A DNA stretch of 64,000 bases from Saccharomonospora cyanea NA-134 (lineage in GTDB: Bacteria; Actinomycetota; Actinomycetes; Mycobacteriales; Pseudonocardiaceae), in the NCBI RefSeq assembly GCF_000244975.1, contig NZ_CM001440.1, forward strand, positions 558,001-622,000, in the 5' to 3' direction. Numbering within the stretch: the stretch's first letter is position 1; each line of letters begins with the position of its first letter. Positions 17,269 to 26,495 of the stretch are shown here, piece by piece. A program made the position numbers and the translations under genes. A model generated the notes under the pieces. That model made no database searches, was not told where the DNA came from, and was given only the letters and a program-made list of their open reading frames with translations.

Positions 17269-18845
17269 GCGAGCGGACCCCGGCGGGACAGCGGCCCGTG
17301 CGGCGAGCGTTGATCGGCGTGTCCGACAAGAGCGGACTGCTGGAACTGGCGACGGGGCTGCACGCGGCCGGGGTGGAGATCGTCTCCACGGGCGGCACGG
17401 CGCGGGTCATCGCCGACGCCGGAGTGCCCGTGACACCCGTCGAGGAGGTCACCGGGTTCCCCGAGTCGTTCGACGGCAGGGTCAAGACGTTGCACCCGAG
17501 GGTGCACGCCGGGCTGCTCGCCGACACGACGCGCGAGGAGCACGTCGAGCAGCTGCGTTCGCTGGACATCGCTCCGTTCGATCTCCTCGTGGTGAACCTC
17601 TACCCGTTCGAGAGCACGGTCGCCTCCGGTGCCGGGCCCGACGAGTGCGTCGAGAACATCGACATCGGCGGACCCGCGATGGTGCGCGCGGCGGCGAAGA
17701 ACCACGCGAGCGTCGCGGTGGTCGTGGACCCGTCGCGGTACGGCTGGGTGCTCCAGCGGGTGCGCGACGGCGGGTTCGAACTCGCGGAGCGCCGGCGCCT
17801 CGCCGCGCAGGCGTTCGCACACACGGCGGCCTACGACACGGCGGTGGCCTCCTGGTTCGCGAGTGCCTACGCGCCCGACGGCGACGCCGACGAGAGCGGT
17901 TTCCCCGACTTCCTCGGCGCCACGTGGCAGCGTCACGCCGTACTGCGCTACGGCGAGAACCCGCACCAGCGTGCGGCGATCTACCGCGGTTCGGCTCCGA
18001 CGGGGCTCGCGTTCTCCGAGCAGTTGCACGGCAAGGAGATGTCGTACAACAACTACGTCGACACCGACGCGGCGCGCCGTGCGGCGTTCGACTTCTCCGA
18101 ACCCGCCGTGGCGATCATCAAACACGCCAACCCGTGTGGCGTCGCGGTGGGCATGGACATCGCCGAGGCGCACCGCAAGGCACACGCGTGTGATCCCGTG
18201 TCCGCCTTCGGTGGAGTCATCGCCGCCAACCGGCCGGTGACCCTCGAATTGGCGGAGCAGATCGCCGACGTGTTCACCGAGGTCGTCCTCGCCCCCGACT
18301 TCGACGCCGATGCGCTGGAAGTGCTGCGGCGGAAGAAGAACATCCGCCTGCTGAGGTTGCCTGAGCAGGCGTGGTCGGACACCACCGAGTTGCGGCCGAT
18401 CTCGGGCGGTGTGCTGGTGCAGAACGCCGACCGCATCGATGCCGAGGGTGACGATCCGGCCAACTGGACGCTCGCCACCGGTGAGGCCGTCGACGCCGAC
18501 ACCCTGGCCGATCTGGCGTTCGCGTGGCGGGCCATCAGGTCGGTGAAGTCGAACGCCATCCTGCTCGCGCACGGCCAGGCCACCGTGGGTGTCGGCATGG
18601 GCCAGGTCAACCGGGTCGACGCGGCGCGGCTGGCGGTGAGCCGGGCTGGTGACCGCGCGAAGAACTCGGTGGCGGCCTCGGACGCGTTCTTCCCGTTCCC
18701 CGACGGCCTCCAGGTCCTGCTCGACGCGGGGGTGCGTGCGGTGGTGCAGCCCGGCGGTTCCGTGCGGGACGCCGAGGTGATCGCCGCGGCCGAGGCCGCG
18801 GGCGCCACCGTCTACTTCACCGGTACCCGGCACTTCACCCACTGA
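17265..18845 (+). CDS. purH: bifunctional AICAR transformylase / IMP cyclohydrolase
   Basis: A 526-residue enzyme for the last two steps of IMP synthesis. The GTG at 17265 overlaps the purN stop. The N-terminal cyclohydrolase domain ([40 protein letters not shown]) is followed by the transformylase domain, with the KHANPCGVA motif containing the catalytic Lys-His pair, and [10 protein letters not shown] near the end. The length is normal for the family. Its stop codon directly abuts the stop of the convergent WYL regulator with no base between. Confidence 0.98.
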   Translation: MSERTPAGQRPVRRALIGVSDKSGLLELATGLHAAGVEIVSTGGTARVIADAGVPVTPVEEVTGFPESFDGRVKTLHPRVHAGLLADTTREEHVEQLRSLDIAPFDLLVVNLYPFESTVASGAGPDECVENIDIGGPAMVRAAAKNHASVAVVVDPSRYGWVLQRVRDGGFELAERRRLAAQAFAHTAAYDTAVASWFASAYAPDGDADESGFPDFLGATWQRHAVLRYGENPHQRAAIYRGSAPTGLAFSEQLHGKEMSYNNYVDTDAARRAAFDFSEPAVAIIKHANPCGVAVGMDIAEAHRKAHACDPVSAFGGVIAANRPVTLELAEQIADVFTEVVLAPDFDADALEVLRRKKNIRLLRLPEQAWSDTTELRPISGGVLVQNADRIDAEGDDPANWTLATGEAVDADTLADLAFAWRAIRSVKSNAILLAHGQATVGVGMGQVNRVDAARLAVSRAGDRAKNSVAASDAFFPFPDGLQVLLDAGVRAVVQPGGSVRDAEVIAAAEAAGATVYFTGTRHFTH

Positions 18846-19829
18846 TCACCCACCGGCGTCGTCCGGTACCGCCGGGGTGGCGGCGGCGTACCGCCGGGCC
18901 AGTTCCCGCACGTGCGCGACGAGTTCCGGTGGGTCGGTGACCTCGAAGGGCGCGCCGAGCAGTCCGAGGTGGACGGCGAGCACGTCCACGGTGTCGGCGC
19001 CGGTGTGCAGCACGCACGTGTGCTCGTCGACGGCCTCGACCACGCCCACGGCCGGTGAGACGCGCTCGGCGAGCACCGTGGCCGGAGCGTGCACCACGAC
19101 GCGGGCGTGCAGCCGCCACGCCGCCGACGACACCCCACTGGAGACGTACGCCGCCGCGTCGCCGCCGGGGATCTCACGCGGGGTGAACCGGGGCCCGGTG
19201 GGCACGCGCGGCACCATGCGGTCGACCCGGTAGGTCCGCCAGTCCTGGCGCTCGACGTCCCAGCCCAGCAGGTACCAGCGCCGTCCCCACGTGACGACCC
19301 GGTGGGGTTCCGCGATGCGGCGCGCCGGCTCACCGTCGTGGGTGCGGTAGTCGAAGCGGAGCGTCTCGTGGTCGCGTGCCGCCGTGACCACGCTGGTCAG
19401 CACGTCCGCTTCCACGGTGGGGCCGCCGTCGTCCCTCGGCACCGGCGTCGTGTACGTGGTGAGCGCGTTCAACCGGTGTCGCAGCCTGGATGGCAGCACG
19501 CGTTCGAGCTTGGCCAGCGCGCGCAGTGAGGTCTCCTCGATGCCGGCGATGCCGCCGTTCGCCGCCGTGCGCAGGCCCACCGCCACGGCCACCGCCTCGT
19601 CGTCGTCGAGGAGCAGGGGTGGAACGTCGGCGCCCGGCTCCAACCGGTAGCCGCCCGACGAGCCGCGGGTCGCGTGCACCGGGTATCCGAGCGAGCGGAG
19701 CCGTTCGATGTCGTTGCGCACCGTTCGGGGTGAGACGGACAGTCGTGCGGCCAACTCCGTTCCCCGCCACTCGCGTGGGGTCTGGAGGAGAGCGAGCAGT
19801 CGAAGCAGGCGTGCCGAGGTTTCCAACAT
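18846..19829 (-). CDS. HTH-WYL domain transcriptional regulator
   Basis: A 327-residue regulator of the YafY/DeoR-like type. The N-terminal winged helix-turn-helix is near residues 5-60 (LLALLQTPREWRGTELAARL, SPRTVRNDIERLRSLGYPV). The WYL ligand-binding domain occupies about 135-215, with the signature GRRWYLLGWDVERQDWRTYRVDRM; a WCX-like C-terminal domain follows. The ATG at 19829 opens away from the epoxide hydrolase, and a perfect inverted repeat lies between the two genes. It probably represses or activates that gene and itself. It is a single-chain regulator, not a PafB/PafC pair. Confidence 0.93.
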   Translation of the reverse strand: MLETSARLLRLLALLQTPREWRGTELAARLSVSPRTVRNDIERLRSLGYPVHATRGSSGGYRLEPGADVPPLLLDDDEAVAVAVGLRTAANGGIAGIEETSLRALAKLERVLPSRLRHRLNALTTYTTPVPRDDGGPTVEADVLTSVVTAARDHETLRFDYRTHDGEPARRIAEPHRVVTWGRRWYLLGWDVERQDWRTYRVDRMVPRVPTGPRFTPREIPGGDAAAYVSSGVSSAAWRLHARVVVHAPATVLAERVSPAVGVVEAVDEHTCVLHTGADTVDVLAVHLGLLGAPFEVTDPPELVAHVRELARRYAAATPAVPDDAGG

Positions 19830-19847
19830 TTTTTCAGTGTCGCGTTT

Positions 19848-19872
19848 CTTTAGGAACGAAGCGTGCCTAAAG
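19848..19872. promoter_or_regulatory. candidate operator of the WYL regulator
   Basis: CTTTAGG (19848-19854) and its exact complement CCTAAAG (19866-19872) are separated by 11 bases, about two helical turns centre to centre. The repeat fills most of the 62-base divergent gap between the regulator and the epoxide hydrolase, so it is well placed to control both. Confidence 0.7.
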
Positions 19873-19891
19873 GGTCCGTAGCTTGTGAGAC

Positions 19892-21022
19892 ATGACGAAC
19901 AGCACCGAGAACACCGCGATCCGCCCCTTCCGCATCGACGTTCCGCAGGCCGACCTGGACGACCTGCGCAGCCGGATCCGCGCCGCGCGGTTCCCCGACG
20001 AGCTGCCGGGCGTGGGCGCGGAGTACGGCGTCACGGTCGACTACGTGCGCGCGCTCGCCGAGTACTGGGCGGACGGCTACGACTGGAGGGCCTTCGAGCG
20101 CCGGGTCAACGCCTACCCGCAGTTCACCACCGAGATCGACGGGCAGAACATCCACTTCCTGCACGTGACCTCGCCGGAGCCCGACGCGCTGCCGCTGATC
20201 CTCACGCACGGCTGGCCGGGCTCGTTCGTCGAGTACCTCGACCTGATCGAGCCGCTGACCAACCCGAGGGCGCACGGCGGTGACCCCTCGCAGGCGTTCC
20301 ACCTGGTGATCCCGTCGATGCCCGGGTTCGGGTTCTCGGGGCCGACGAAGGAGAAGGGCTGGAACGTCCGGCGCGTGGCGGCGGCTTGGGCCGAGCTGAT
20401 GCGCAGGCTCGGCTACACCCGGTACGGCGCCGTGGGCAACGACGGTGGGTCCATGGTGTCGCCCGAGGTGGGCCGGGTCGCACCGGAGAACGTGGTGGGC
20501 GTGCACGTCACCCAGATCTTCTCCTTCCCCAGCGGTGACCCGGCCGAGCTGACGGATCTCAGCGAGCAGGAGGCCGCCGCGCTGGAGCACCTGAACTGGT
20601 TCTGGGAGAAGATGGGAGCGTTCAACACGCTCCAGGCGCAGCAGCCGCAGACACTGGCGTTCGCGTTGCAGGACTCGCCCGTGGGGCAGCTCGCGTGGAA
20701 CGGCCAGCTCTTCGGCGCGGCCGTGGACGCCGACTTCACGCTCGACAACGTGACGCTGTACTGGCTGACCGGGACGGCGGCCTCGGCGGCACGGTTCTAC
20801 TACGAGAACGCTCGCGTGGAGCCTGCCGCCGAGCCGACGACCGTGCCGATCGGGCTGGCCATGCCACCGGAGGACTTCCAGACCATCCGGCGCTTCGCCG
20901 AACGGGACCACTCGAAGCTCGTGCACTGGACCGAACTGGAGCGTGGCGGTCACTACGCCGCCCACCAGGTGCCCGAGCTCATGGTGGCGGACCTGCGGAC
21001 GTTCTTCGGCTCGGTGCGCTGA
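19892..21022 (+). CDS. epoxide hydrolase family protein (EHN + alpha/beta hydrolase)
   Basis: A 376-residue microsomal-type epoxide hydrolase. The EHN domain occupies about residues 10-110 (FRIDVPQADLDDLRSRI, FPDELPG, YWADGYDWRAFERRVNAYPQF). The alpha/beta hydrolase fold follows, with the oxyanion HGWPGS. The nucleophile elbow reads GAVGNDGGS, where the Asp would be the nucleophile; the family usually has GGDWG, so the elbow is a little unusual. The C-terminal GGHYAAHQVPE supplies the catalytic His. Substrate unknown. Divergently placed from the WYL regulator, which likely controls it. A strong terminator follows. Confidence 0.9.
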   Translation: MTNSTENTAIRPFRIDVPQADLDDLRSRIRAARFPDELPGVGAEYGVTVDYVRALAEYWADGYDWRAFERRVNAYPQFTTEIDGQNIHFLHVTSPEPDALPLILTHGWPGSFVEYLDLIEPLTNPRAHGGDPSQAFHLVIPSMPGFGFSGPTKEKGWNVRRVAAAWAELMRRLGYTRYGAVGNDGGSMVSPEVGRVAPENVVGVHVTQIFSFPSGDPAELTDLSEQEAAALEHLNWFWEKMGAFNTLQAQQPQTLAFALQDSPVGQLAWNGQLFGAAVDADFTLDNVTLYWLTGTAASAARFYYENARVEPAAEPTTVPIGLAMPPEDFQTIRRFAERDHSKLVHWTELERGGHYAAHQVPELMVADLRTFFGSVR

Positions 21023-21048
21023 GCAGCGCGTTCGGTGTCACTCGACTC

Positions 21049-21078
21049 GGTGCCCCCGCTTGACAGTGCGGGGGCACC
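21049..21078 (+). terminator. terminator of the epoxide hydrolase gene
   Basis: GGTGCCCCCGC (21049-21059) pairs perfectly with GCGGGGGCACC (21068-21078) over an 8-base loop, followed by GTCGTTTA. The stem is 11 bp, 26 bases past the stop codon. Confidence 0.85.
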
Positions 21079-21095
21079 GTCGTTTACTGAAGTGG

Positions 21096-21111
21096 TCGAA
21101 CACACGTTCGA
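21096..21111. promoter_or_regulatory. LexA (SOS) box, perfect palindrome
   Basis: TCGAAC-ACAC-GTTCGA matches the actinobacterial SOS consensus completely. It lies 84 bases before the ATG of the imuA'-like remnant, the expected position for the imuA'-imuB mutasome genes, which LexA represses in this phylum. Confidence 0.88.
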
Positions 21112-21194
21112 CTGCCGTCTTCCTCGAGGCGCCACCAACGCCTGTCGGCCTGTGGTCGGCACGCGCGAAGTCAGTGTGGGGGGAGGTGAAGTCG

Positions 21195-21646
21195 ATGTCC
21201 GAAGGGCTGTTCGGAGCCGAGTTGTACGAGGGCTCGGTGACGAGGATCCGGCCGGAGCGAACGGGAGTGTCCAGGGGTACCGTCGCGCGGTCGGCATCCC
21301 CGCCTGGCGTGAGCACGGCCAGCGAGCCGGCTGGTGCCGCCGAGCGCGCGAAGGTGTCGGGGCGGACGCTGCCCGCAGCACTCGCTCTCGCCGGTCTGCC
21401 ACCTCGCGAAGGGTTGCGCAGGCGTCACGGTAGCGGTCCGGGACTCGACGTCACTTCCGTTCGCCCTGCTCACCGAGGTGGCGGCGTGGGGTTCCTGGGC
21501 CGCGGTGGTGGGGGCGCCGTGGCTGGGCCCGGTGGCCGCCGAGGAACTCGGGGTGGAGCTGTTCCGGCCGGAGCCGCTTCTCCACCCGGGCGCGGAGTTC
21601 CCGGCGGTCACCCGCCGCGCCGGTTTCTCGCCGTTGTCCGGGCGGG
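21195..21646 (+). pseudogene. imuA'-like gene, frameshifted and 3'-truncated
   Basis: The ATG at 21195 has GGAGG nine bases upstream. The first frame ends its recognisable part in LPAALALAGLPPREGLRR. Near 21418-21424 the homology jumps to another frame, GVTVAVRDSTSLPFALL followed by WGSWAAVVGAPWLGPVAAEE and GAEFPAV. These segments resemble the RecA-like ImuA' protein (M. tuberculosis Rv3395c type), which supports error-prone lesion bypass with ImuB and DnaE2. The C-terminal third is missing where the minus-strand TNT gene begins to overlap, and neither imuB nor dnaE2 is adjacent. Family assignment is from remembered motifs, so moderately sure; the frame break is clear. Confidence 0.65.
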
Positions 21647-24130
21647 TCAGTCCACCGGCGGGTCGCTGGGCTCCAGCTCGATCAGGTCACCGTCGGCGAG
21701 CAGGTCGTCGATCGACGCGGGCAGCAGGTAGGCCGCGCCACCGCCGGGCTGGTTGAACCACGGAATGGCGACACCGGCGAGCACGCGGAGGGGACGCTGT
21801 ACCCGGTACACGTGGTACGGGCGGTTGACCCACTCGGGCACCAGCGAGCGCTCCTCGAACGGCGTCCCCGCGGCGTAGGTGAGGTTGCCGTTGGAGGAGC
21901 CGAAGCGGTCGAGCTCGCTGCCCACGGGCAGCTCGCGCATCTCCTTGCCCCGGAACAGCGTGAGTGGCGGCTCGCCCGGCATCGGTTGGATGGGCCACTG
22001 GCTTCCCTTACCGCCCGGCGCGCCCTGAGCCTGGCCGTTCTGCGGTGTCTGCGTCTCGCGGTGGGGCGGTGCGGCCGGGGCCGACGGCGGTGTCGACGGC
22101 GGGGGCGTGGGCCCGCCCTGGGCCTGAGGCACGGGTGGCGCGGGAGGCGTCGGTTGCTGCCTGCGCGGTTCCTCCCTGGGCGGAGTGGGCCCCCGCTGCT
22201 CGCTCTGCACCTCCTGAGGTGCCGGCGGCCGCGCACCCGTGGCGACGTCGGAAGGCAGCGTCGCGGTGACTCGCTGCGGCGGTGCGGGCGGGCGGGGCAG
22301 TGTGCCGCTGTCGGAGCTCGGCTGCGGAGGCGCCTCCTGAGCGATGCCCTCGGGTGCGAGCAGCAGCTTGCCGAGCATGAACGCCGCCGCGTCCTCCACG
22401 TCGCCGAACACCGCCGGGCTGGTCAGCTGCTTGTCGTCGTACCAGCCGACCCGCCAGCCCTCGCCGGCTTCCTCCAACGCCCAGCCCCGCTCGGCGGGTT
22501 CGCCGATGCGGTACACCGTGGCGGGCACGCCCAGCTCCTCGAGGCGGTCCTGGAGTTCCTCCAGCACCGGCTCGTCGTAAACCAGGGGGCCCGGCGAGTA
22601 CTCGGTGGGCGGGCCGTCGTCGTAGGCGGGCGCGGGGGCCTGCTCGTCCGTGCGCTGCTGGGCGACGGGTTCGGCCGCGCGGGGGCGCTCACGTTCGGGT
22701 TCCGGGGGAGCCGGGGCGTCGGCCGGGGGCTGTGCCGGGGTGATCGTCGTGGGCGGCCCGTCGTCGAGCGCCGCGGCCGGGGTGAACGTGGTCGCGGCGT
22801 CGACGGAGTGGTCGGGCTGCGGCGGGTGGCCGTGGTGCTGCTCCTCCTCGTAGCCCTCGTCCTCGTACTCCCGGCCCTCGTAGCGCTCCTCGGCGTAGTG
22901 CTCCCGGGTGTGCCGGCCATGGTCGTACTTCTGGTCGTACTTCTCGTCGTACTCCTGGCCGTACGGCTTCTCGGGGTAGCCGCCCTCGTCGTAGTGGGCG
23001 TCCCCGGATGCCGCCTCGGCCTCGGCGAACCGAGGCGGTGCGGCGATACGGGTGCGCTCCGCGTCGCTTTCCTGGAAGTGCTGGTCGTCGTGTTCGTCGG
23101 GCTCTCGCCGCTCGGCGTCGAAGCCCTGCGGCGAGGCGGGCACCGGTGCGGCGAGGCGGGTGCGTTCGGCGTCGCTTTCGGGCGGTTCCTGCTCGTACGG
23201 CTCCTGGGGCTCGCGTCGCTGCTCGACGGGCGCGTGCTGTGCGGACTCCGCCTGCTCGGACGGGTGCTCCTGCTCGGGGGCGGGCGCGGCGGGACGCTGC
23301 GGTGGCGGCGGCGCGCCCCGCGAGACGTGTGCCGCCGCCGCCTGCCGCACGGCGTCGGGCACGTCGGGAATACTGAACCCGTTCGCGCGGACGTGCTGCA
23401 CGAACTCCGGTTCGGGGGAGATCCCGTACTCGCGCAGGTAGTAGTTGACGGCCGCGGGCCAGATCCACGTCCCGTCACTGTGGAACGCGATGGGCACGGT
23501 GCTCTCGGCGTTGGCCGCGAGCCGGTCGAGGTCGTATCCCCGGCCGGGCACCACCACAGGGGCGCCGTCGAGGTAGTCGAGCAGCCTGTCCTGCTCCTCG
23601 ATGTCCAGCTCCGGCCGGTTGACGACGGGGCGTCCGCCTGCACCCGCGCCGTCGAAGATCCGGGCCATCCGGAAACGCGGCCCCGGTCGTTCGGGCCCCA
23701 GGCCCGCCATCCGGCGCATGAGCCAGTCGGGCACGTTCTCCTCGGAACGGGGGAACATGCGCAGTTCGTCGGCGTACGCCTGGGGTGGTGGAGCCAGGTC
23801 CCAGGTCGGCTCTTCCCGGTCGTACTCGAGGTTGTAGCTCGACGGGTGGTCGAGCTGGTAGCGGGCGTTGAACCAGGTGCCCCGCCCCTCGCGGTACATG
23901 CCCGAGCGCAACCGGCCGAACAGACTGGCGATGTCGTGGGTGGCGACCCACTCCTGGGTGGTTCCGTCGGAGAGGACGGTTTCACCCGTCAGTTCGTGGT
24001 ACCTCCCCACGGCGCGGTACTCGACGGTCACCCGGCGCCAGTCGCGCGGGGCAGCCCGTAGCAAGGAAAGACCGATCTGCTTGACCAGGGTGTCCTGCTC
24101 GGTTGCGTTCAGCTGGGTCGGTAGAGCCAC
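21647..24130 (-). CDS. TNT-domain protein (NAD glycohydrolase toxin-like), large disordered centre
   Basis: An 827-residue protein. The GTG at 24130 (VALPTQLNATEQ) was chosen as a plausible start; the frame is open to 24241. The N-terminal region of about 270 residues has a helical half (LVKQIGLSLLRAAPRDWRRV) and repeats of an immunity/SUKH-like or TNT-associated beta pattern. A Pro/Glu/Ala-rich spacer of about 350 residues follows. The C-terminal ~100 residues match the tuberculosis necrotizing toxin fold: ELDRFGSSNGNLTYAAGTPF, RSLVPEW, YHVYRV and PWFNQPGGGAAY. In active TNT the corresponding GGG-x-Q motif carries a catalytic Gln; here it reads GGGAAY, so activity is doubtful. No signal peptide or WXG motif is visible. 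Confidence 0.85.
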   Translation of the reverse strand: MALPTQLNATEQDTLVKQIGLSLLRAAPRDWRRVTVEYRAVGRYHELTGETVLSDGTTQEWVATHDIASLFGRLRSGMYREGRGTWFNARYQLDHPSSYNLEYDREEPTWDLAPPPQAYADELRMFPRSEENVPDWLMRRMAGLGPERPGPRFRMARIFDGAGAGGRPVVNRPELDIEEQDRLLDYLDGAPVVVPGRGYDLDRLAANAESTVPIAFHSDGTWIWPAAVNYYLREYGISPEPEFVQHVRANGFSIPDVPDAVRQAAAAHVSRGAPPPPQRPAAPAPEQEHPSEQAESAQHAPVEQRREPQEPYEQEPPESDAERTRLAAPVPASPQGFDAERREPDEHDDQHFQESDAERTRIAAPPRFAEAEAASGDAHYDEGGYPEKPYGQEYDEKYDQKYDHGRHTREHYAEERYEGREYEDEGYEEEQHHGHPPQPDHSVDAATTFTPAAALDDGPPTTITPAQPPADAPAPPEPERERPRAAEPVAQQRTDEQAPAPAYDDGPPTEYSPGPLVYDEPVLEELQDRLEELGVPATVYRIGEPAERGWALEEAGEGWRVGWYDDKQLTSPAVFGDVEDAAAFMLGKLLLAPEGIAQEAPPQPSSDSGTLPRPPAPPQRVTATLPSDVATGARPPAPQEVQSEQRGPTPPREEPRRQQPTPPAPPVPQAQGGPTPPPSTPPSAPAAPPHRETQTPQNGQAQGAPGGKGSQWPIQPMPGEPPLTLFRGKEMRELPVGSELDRFGSSNGNLTYAAGTPFEERSLVPEWVNRPYHVYRVQRPLRVLAGVAIPWFNQPGGGAAYLLPASIDDLLADGDLIELEPSDPPVD

Positions 24131-24296
24131 GTCAACATCTTGGCTAATGAACGCCGCGGATGCACGGCACATGTGCAGATCGTCGCGGTCCTTTCGGCAA
24201 CTTACGTCCTGCGAGCCCCGTAGCCGAGTGCGGAGCGCCACATTTCACCGGATCGAAGCAACCTCGGAATGGGATAGCGACCAACAATAGAGCGTA

Positions 24297-25331
24297 ATGG
24301 CTACTGAACGTGCCCGCGCGGTGGCGGGTGGCCCCTCGGACGCGTCATTCCGATCGGGTGGCCGACGTCGTGAGCTACTGGGCCTGGTCATCGCCGTCGT
24401 CGCGGGAGTCGGCATGGCGGTGCAGAGCCGCGTCAACGGCGAACTGGGCAGGCAACTCGGCGACGCCGTCCTCGCGGCGGTCATCTCCTTCGGCGGCGGC
24501 CTGCTGTTGTTGTTCTGCTCCCTGCCGTTCTCCCGCCGGATGCGGACGGGCTTTCGCCGGGTCTCCTCGGCGTTGCGGTCGAAGGTGTTGCGGCCCTGGC
24601 ACTTCCTCGGCGGCCTCGCGGGCGCCACCTACGTACTGGGGCAGTCGGTGACGGTGGTGCTGATCGGCGTCGCGATGTTCACCGTCGGGGTGGTGGCGGG
24701 TCAGACGGTGAGCAGCCTCGCCGTGGACCGGTTCGGGCTCGGGCCCGCCGGGGTGCGTGCGGTGACCTGGCCCCGCGTCCTCGGCGCGTTGATCATGGTG
24801 GCGGCGGTGGGCGTCGCCGTGGGAGGTGACCTCCTCGACGCCGAGGCCGACCGCGTGTGGGCTCTGGTGTTGCCACTGGCCGCCGGTGTCGGCATGGCGG
24901 TGCAGCAGGCGTTCAACGGCCGGGTCGGGGAGGCGGCGGGCAGCCCGCTCACCGCGACGCTGGTGAACTTCACGGTCGGGACCACCGCGCTGGTGGTGGC
25001 GTGGGTCGTCTCGCTGTCGACCTCCGACCGTGCACTGCCGGAGGTGTTCCCCGCCGAGCCGGTGCTCTACGCGGGCGGGCTGCTCGGGGTGGTGTTCATC
25101 GCGGTGGCGTCGGTGCTCGTCTCGTGGACGGGCGTGCTGCTGTTCGGCCTGGCCTCGGTGGCGGGGCAGCTCATCGGCTCGGTGGTGCTCGACCTGGTGG
25201 TCCCGGCCACGGGAGGCGGCGTCAGCCCCGCGACGCTGGTCGGCTGCGGGGTGGCACTCGTCGCCGTGGTGGTCGCGACGGTGGGCGGTCGACGAGGTGG
25301 CGGGCGGCCTTTGGAAGAATCGGCGCCGTGA
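24297..25331 (+). CDS. DMT-superfamily transporter (DUF606/YdcZ duplicated)
   Basis: A 344-residue membrane protein with two tandem DUF606-like halves, each opening with the same phrase: [20 protein letters not shown] near residue 30 and [20 protein letters not shown] near residue 195. About ten helices are expected. Such proteins are probable small-molecule exporters; the substrate is unknown. The 166-base gap to the divergent TNT gene must hold both promoters. Its stop overlaps the folD start by four bases (GTGA), so it is the first gene of the folD operon. Confidence 0.88.
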   Translation: MATERARAVAGGPSDASFRSGGRRRELLGLVIAVVAGVGMAVQSRVNGELGRQLGDAVLAAVISFGGGLLLLFCSLPFSRRMRTGFRRVSSALRSKVLRPWHFLGGLAGATYVLGQSVTVVLIGVAMFTVGVVAGQTVSSLAVDRFGLGPAGVRAVTWPRVLGALIMVAAVGVAVGGDLLDAEADRVWALVLPLAAGVGMAVQQAFNGRVGEAAGSPLTATLVNFTVGTTALVVAWVVSLSTSDRALPEVFPAEPVLYAGGLLGVVFIAVASVLVSWTGVLLFGLASVAGQLIGSVVLDLVVPATGGGVSPATLVGCGVALVAVVVATVGGRRGGGRPLEESAP

Positions 25332-26182
25332 CGGCGACGATTCTCGACGGCAAGGCCACCAAGGACGCGATCTTCGCGGAGCTGGCACCGAGGGTGTCCG
25401 CGCTGAGCGAGCAAGGCCGCACCCCTGGCCTGGCGACCGTGCTCGTCGGTGACGATCCCGGGTCGCACGCGTACGTGAAGATGAAGCACGCCGACTGCGC
25501 GAAGGTCGGGGTGAACTCCATCCGCAGGGACCTGCCCGCGGACATCTCGCAGGACGACCTGCACGCCGTGATCGACGAACTCAACGCCGACCCGGCCTGC
25601 ACCGGCTACATCGTGCAGCTTCCCCTGCCGAAGCACCTCGACTCGGGCGCCGCGCTCGAACGCATCGACCCGGCCAAGGACGCCGACGGGCTCGCGCCGC
25701 TCAGCCTCGGCAGGCTCGTGCTGAACGAGCCCGGGTTCCTGCCGTGCACGCCGCTGGGCATCATCGAGCTGCTGCGCCGCTACGACGTGCCGCTGCGGGG
25801 CGCGCAGGTCACCGTCGTCGGCCGCGGCATCACGGTCGGCCGGACCATGGGGTTGCTGCTGACCCGCCGCGACGTGAACGCCACCGTGACCCTGTGCCAC
25901 ACGGGCACGCGCGACCTCGCGGCCGAGGTGCGACGCGCGGACGTCGTCATCGCGGCGGCCGGCTCGCCGGGCCTCGTCACCGCCGAGATGGTCAAGCCGG
26001 GTGCCGCCGTGCTCGACGTGGGCGTGTCCCGGGTGGACGGCAAGCTGACCGGCGACGTGGCACCGGGTGTGGAGGAGGTCGCGGGCTTCGTCGCCCCGAA
26101 CCCCGGCGGGGTGGGGCCGATGACGAGAGCGATGCTGGTGTCCAACGTCGTCGAGGCCGCCGAGCGCGCCGCGCGACCGTGA
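25328..26182 (+). CDS. folD: methylenetetrahydrofolate dehydrogenase/cyclohydrolase FolD
   Basis: A 284-residue bifunctional enzyme that interconverts 5,10-methylene- and 10-formyl-tetrahydrofolate with NADP, feeding PurN and PurH in this same window. The GTG at 25328 overlaps the transporter stop. Conserved parts are [13 protein letters not shown] (catalytic Lys), [24 protein letters not shown] and the Rossmann loop [13 protein letters not shown]; the [12 protein letters not shown]-terminal signature is complete. Its own stop overlaps the DUF3017 gene. Confidence 0.97.
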   Translation: MTATILDGKATKDAIFAELAPRVSALSEQGRTPGLATVLVGDDPGSHAYVKMKHADCAKVGVNSIRRDLPADISQDDLHAVIDELNADPACTGYIVQLPLPKHLDSGAALERIDPAKDADGLAPLSLGRLVLNEPGFLPCTPLGIIELLRRYDVPLRGAQVTVVGRGITVGRTMGLLLTRRDVNATVTLCHTGTRDLAAEVRRADVVIAAAGSPGLVTAEMVKPGAAVLDVGVSRVDGKLTGDVAPGVEEVAGFVAPNPGGVGPMTRAMLVSNVVEAAERAARP

Positions 26183-26490
26183 GCACCGCCGTGGAGACCC
26201 GCAAGCCCCGCAGGCCGGGAAACGCACTGGTGGAGTACCTGCCGTTCGCCGCCGTCCTGGCGCTGGTCGCGTTCGGTCTGCTGCGCATCGCGATGTATCA
26301 CTGGCGGGAGGGCGCGGTGCTCATCGGTGGCGCGCTGCTCGTGGCGGCGGTGCTGCGCGCGGCCCTGGCACATCGGAACCTGGCGCTGTTGACCATTCGG
26401 ACGCGCACCGTCGACGTGCTCAGCTACGCGGGGCTCGGGTTGTTGATCCTGTTCGTGGCTCTGACGATCACGGGCGGGCCGTTGCGCTGA
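26179..26490 (+). CDS. DUF3017 small membrane protein
   Basis: A 103-residue protein with three predicted helices: [39 protein letters not shown] and [18 protein letters not shown]. The GTG at 26179 overlaps the folD stop by GTGA. DUF3017 proteins regularly follow folD in actinobacteria; the function is unknown. The conserved [11 protein letters not shown] loop lies between helices two and three. Confidence 0.87.
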   Translation: MSTAVETRKPRRPGNALVEYLPFAAVLALVAFGLLRIAMYHWREGAVLIGGALLVAAVLRAALAHRNLALLTIRTRTVDVLSYAGLGLLILFVALTITGGPLR

Positions 26491-26495
26491 GCGGC

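Noticed and set aside
16752-18842. A long minus-strand open frame opposite purN-purH
   Set aside because: Antisense shadow of two well-identified purine enzymes, with low-complexity composition.
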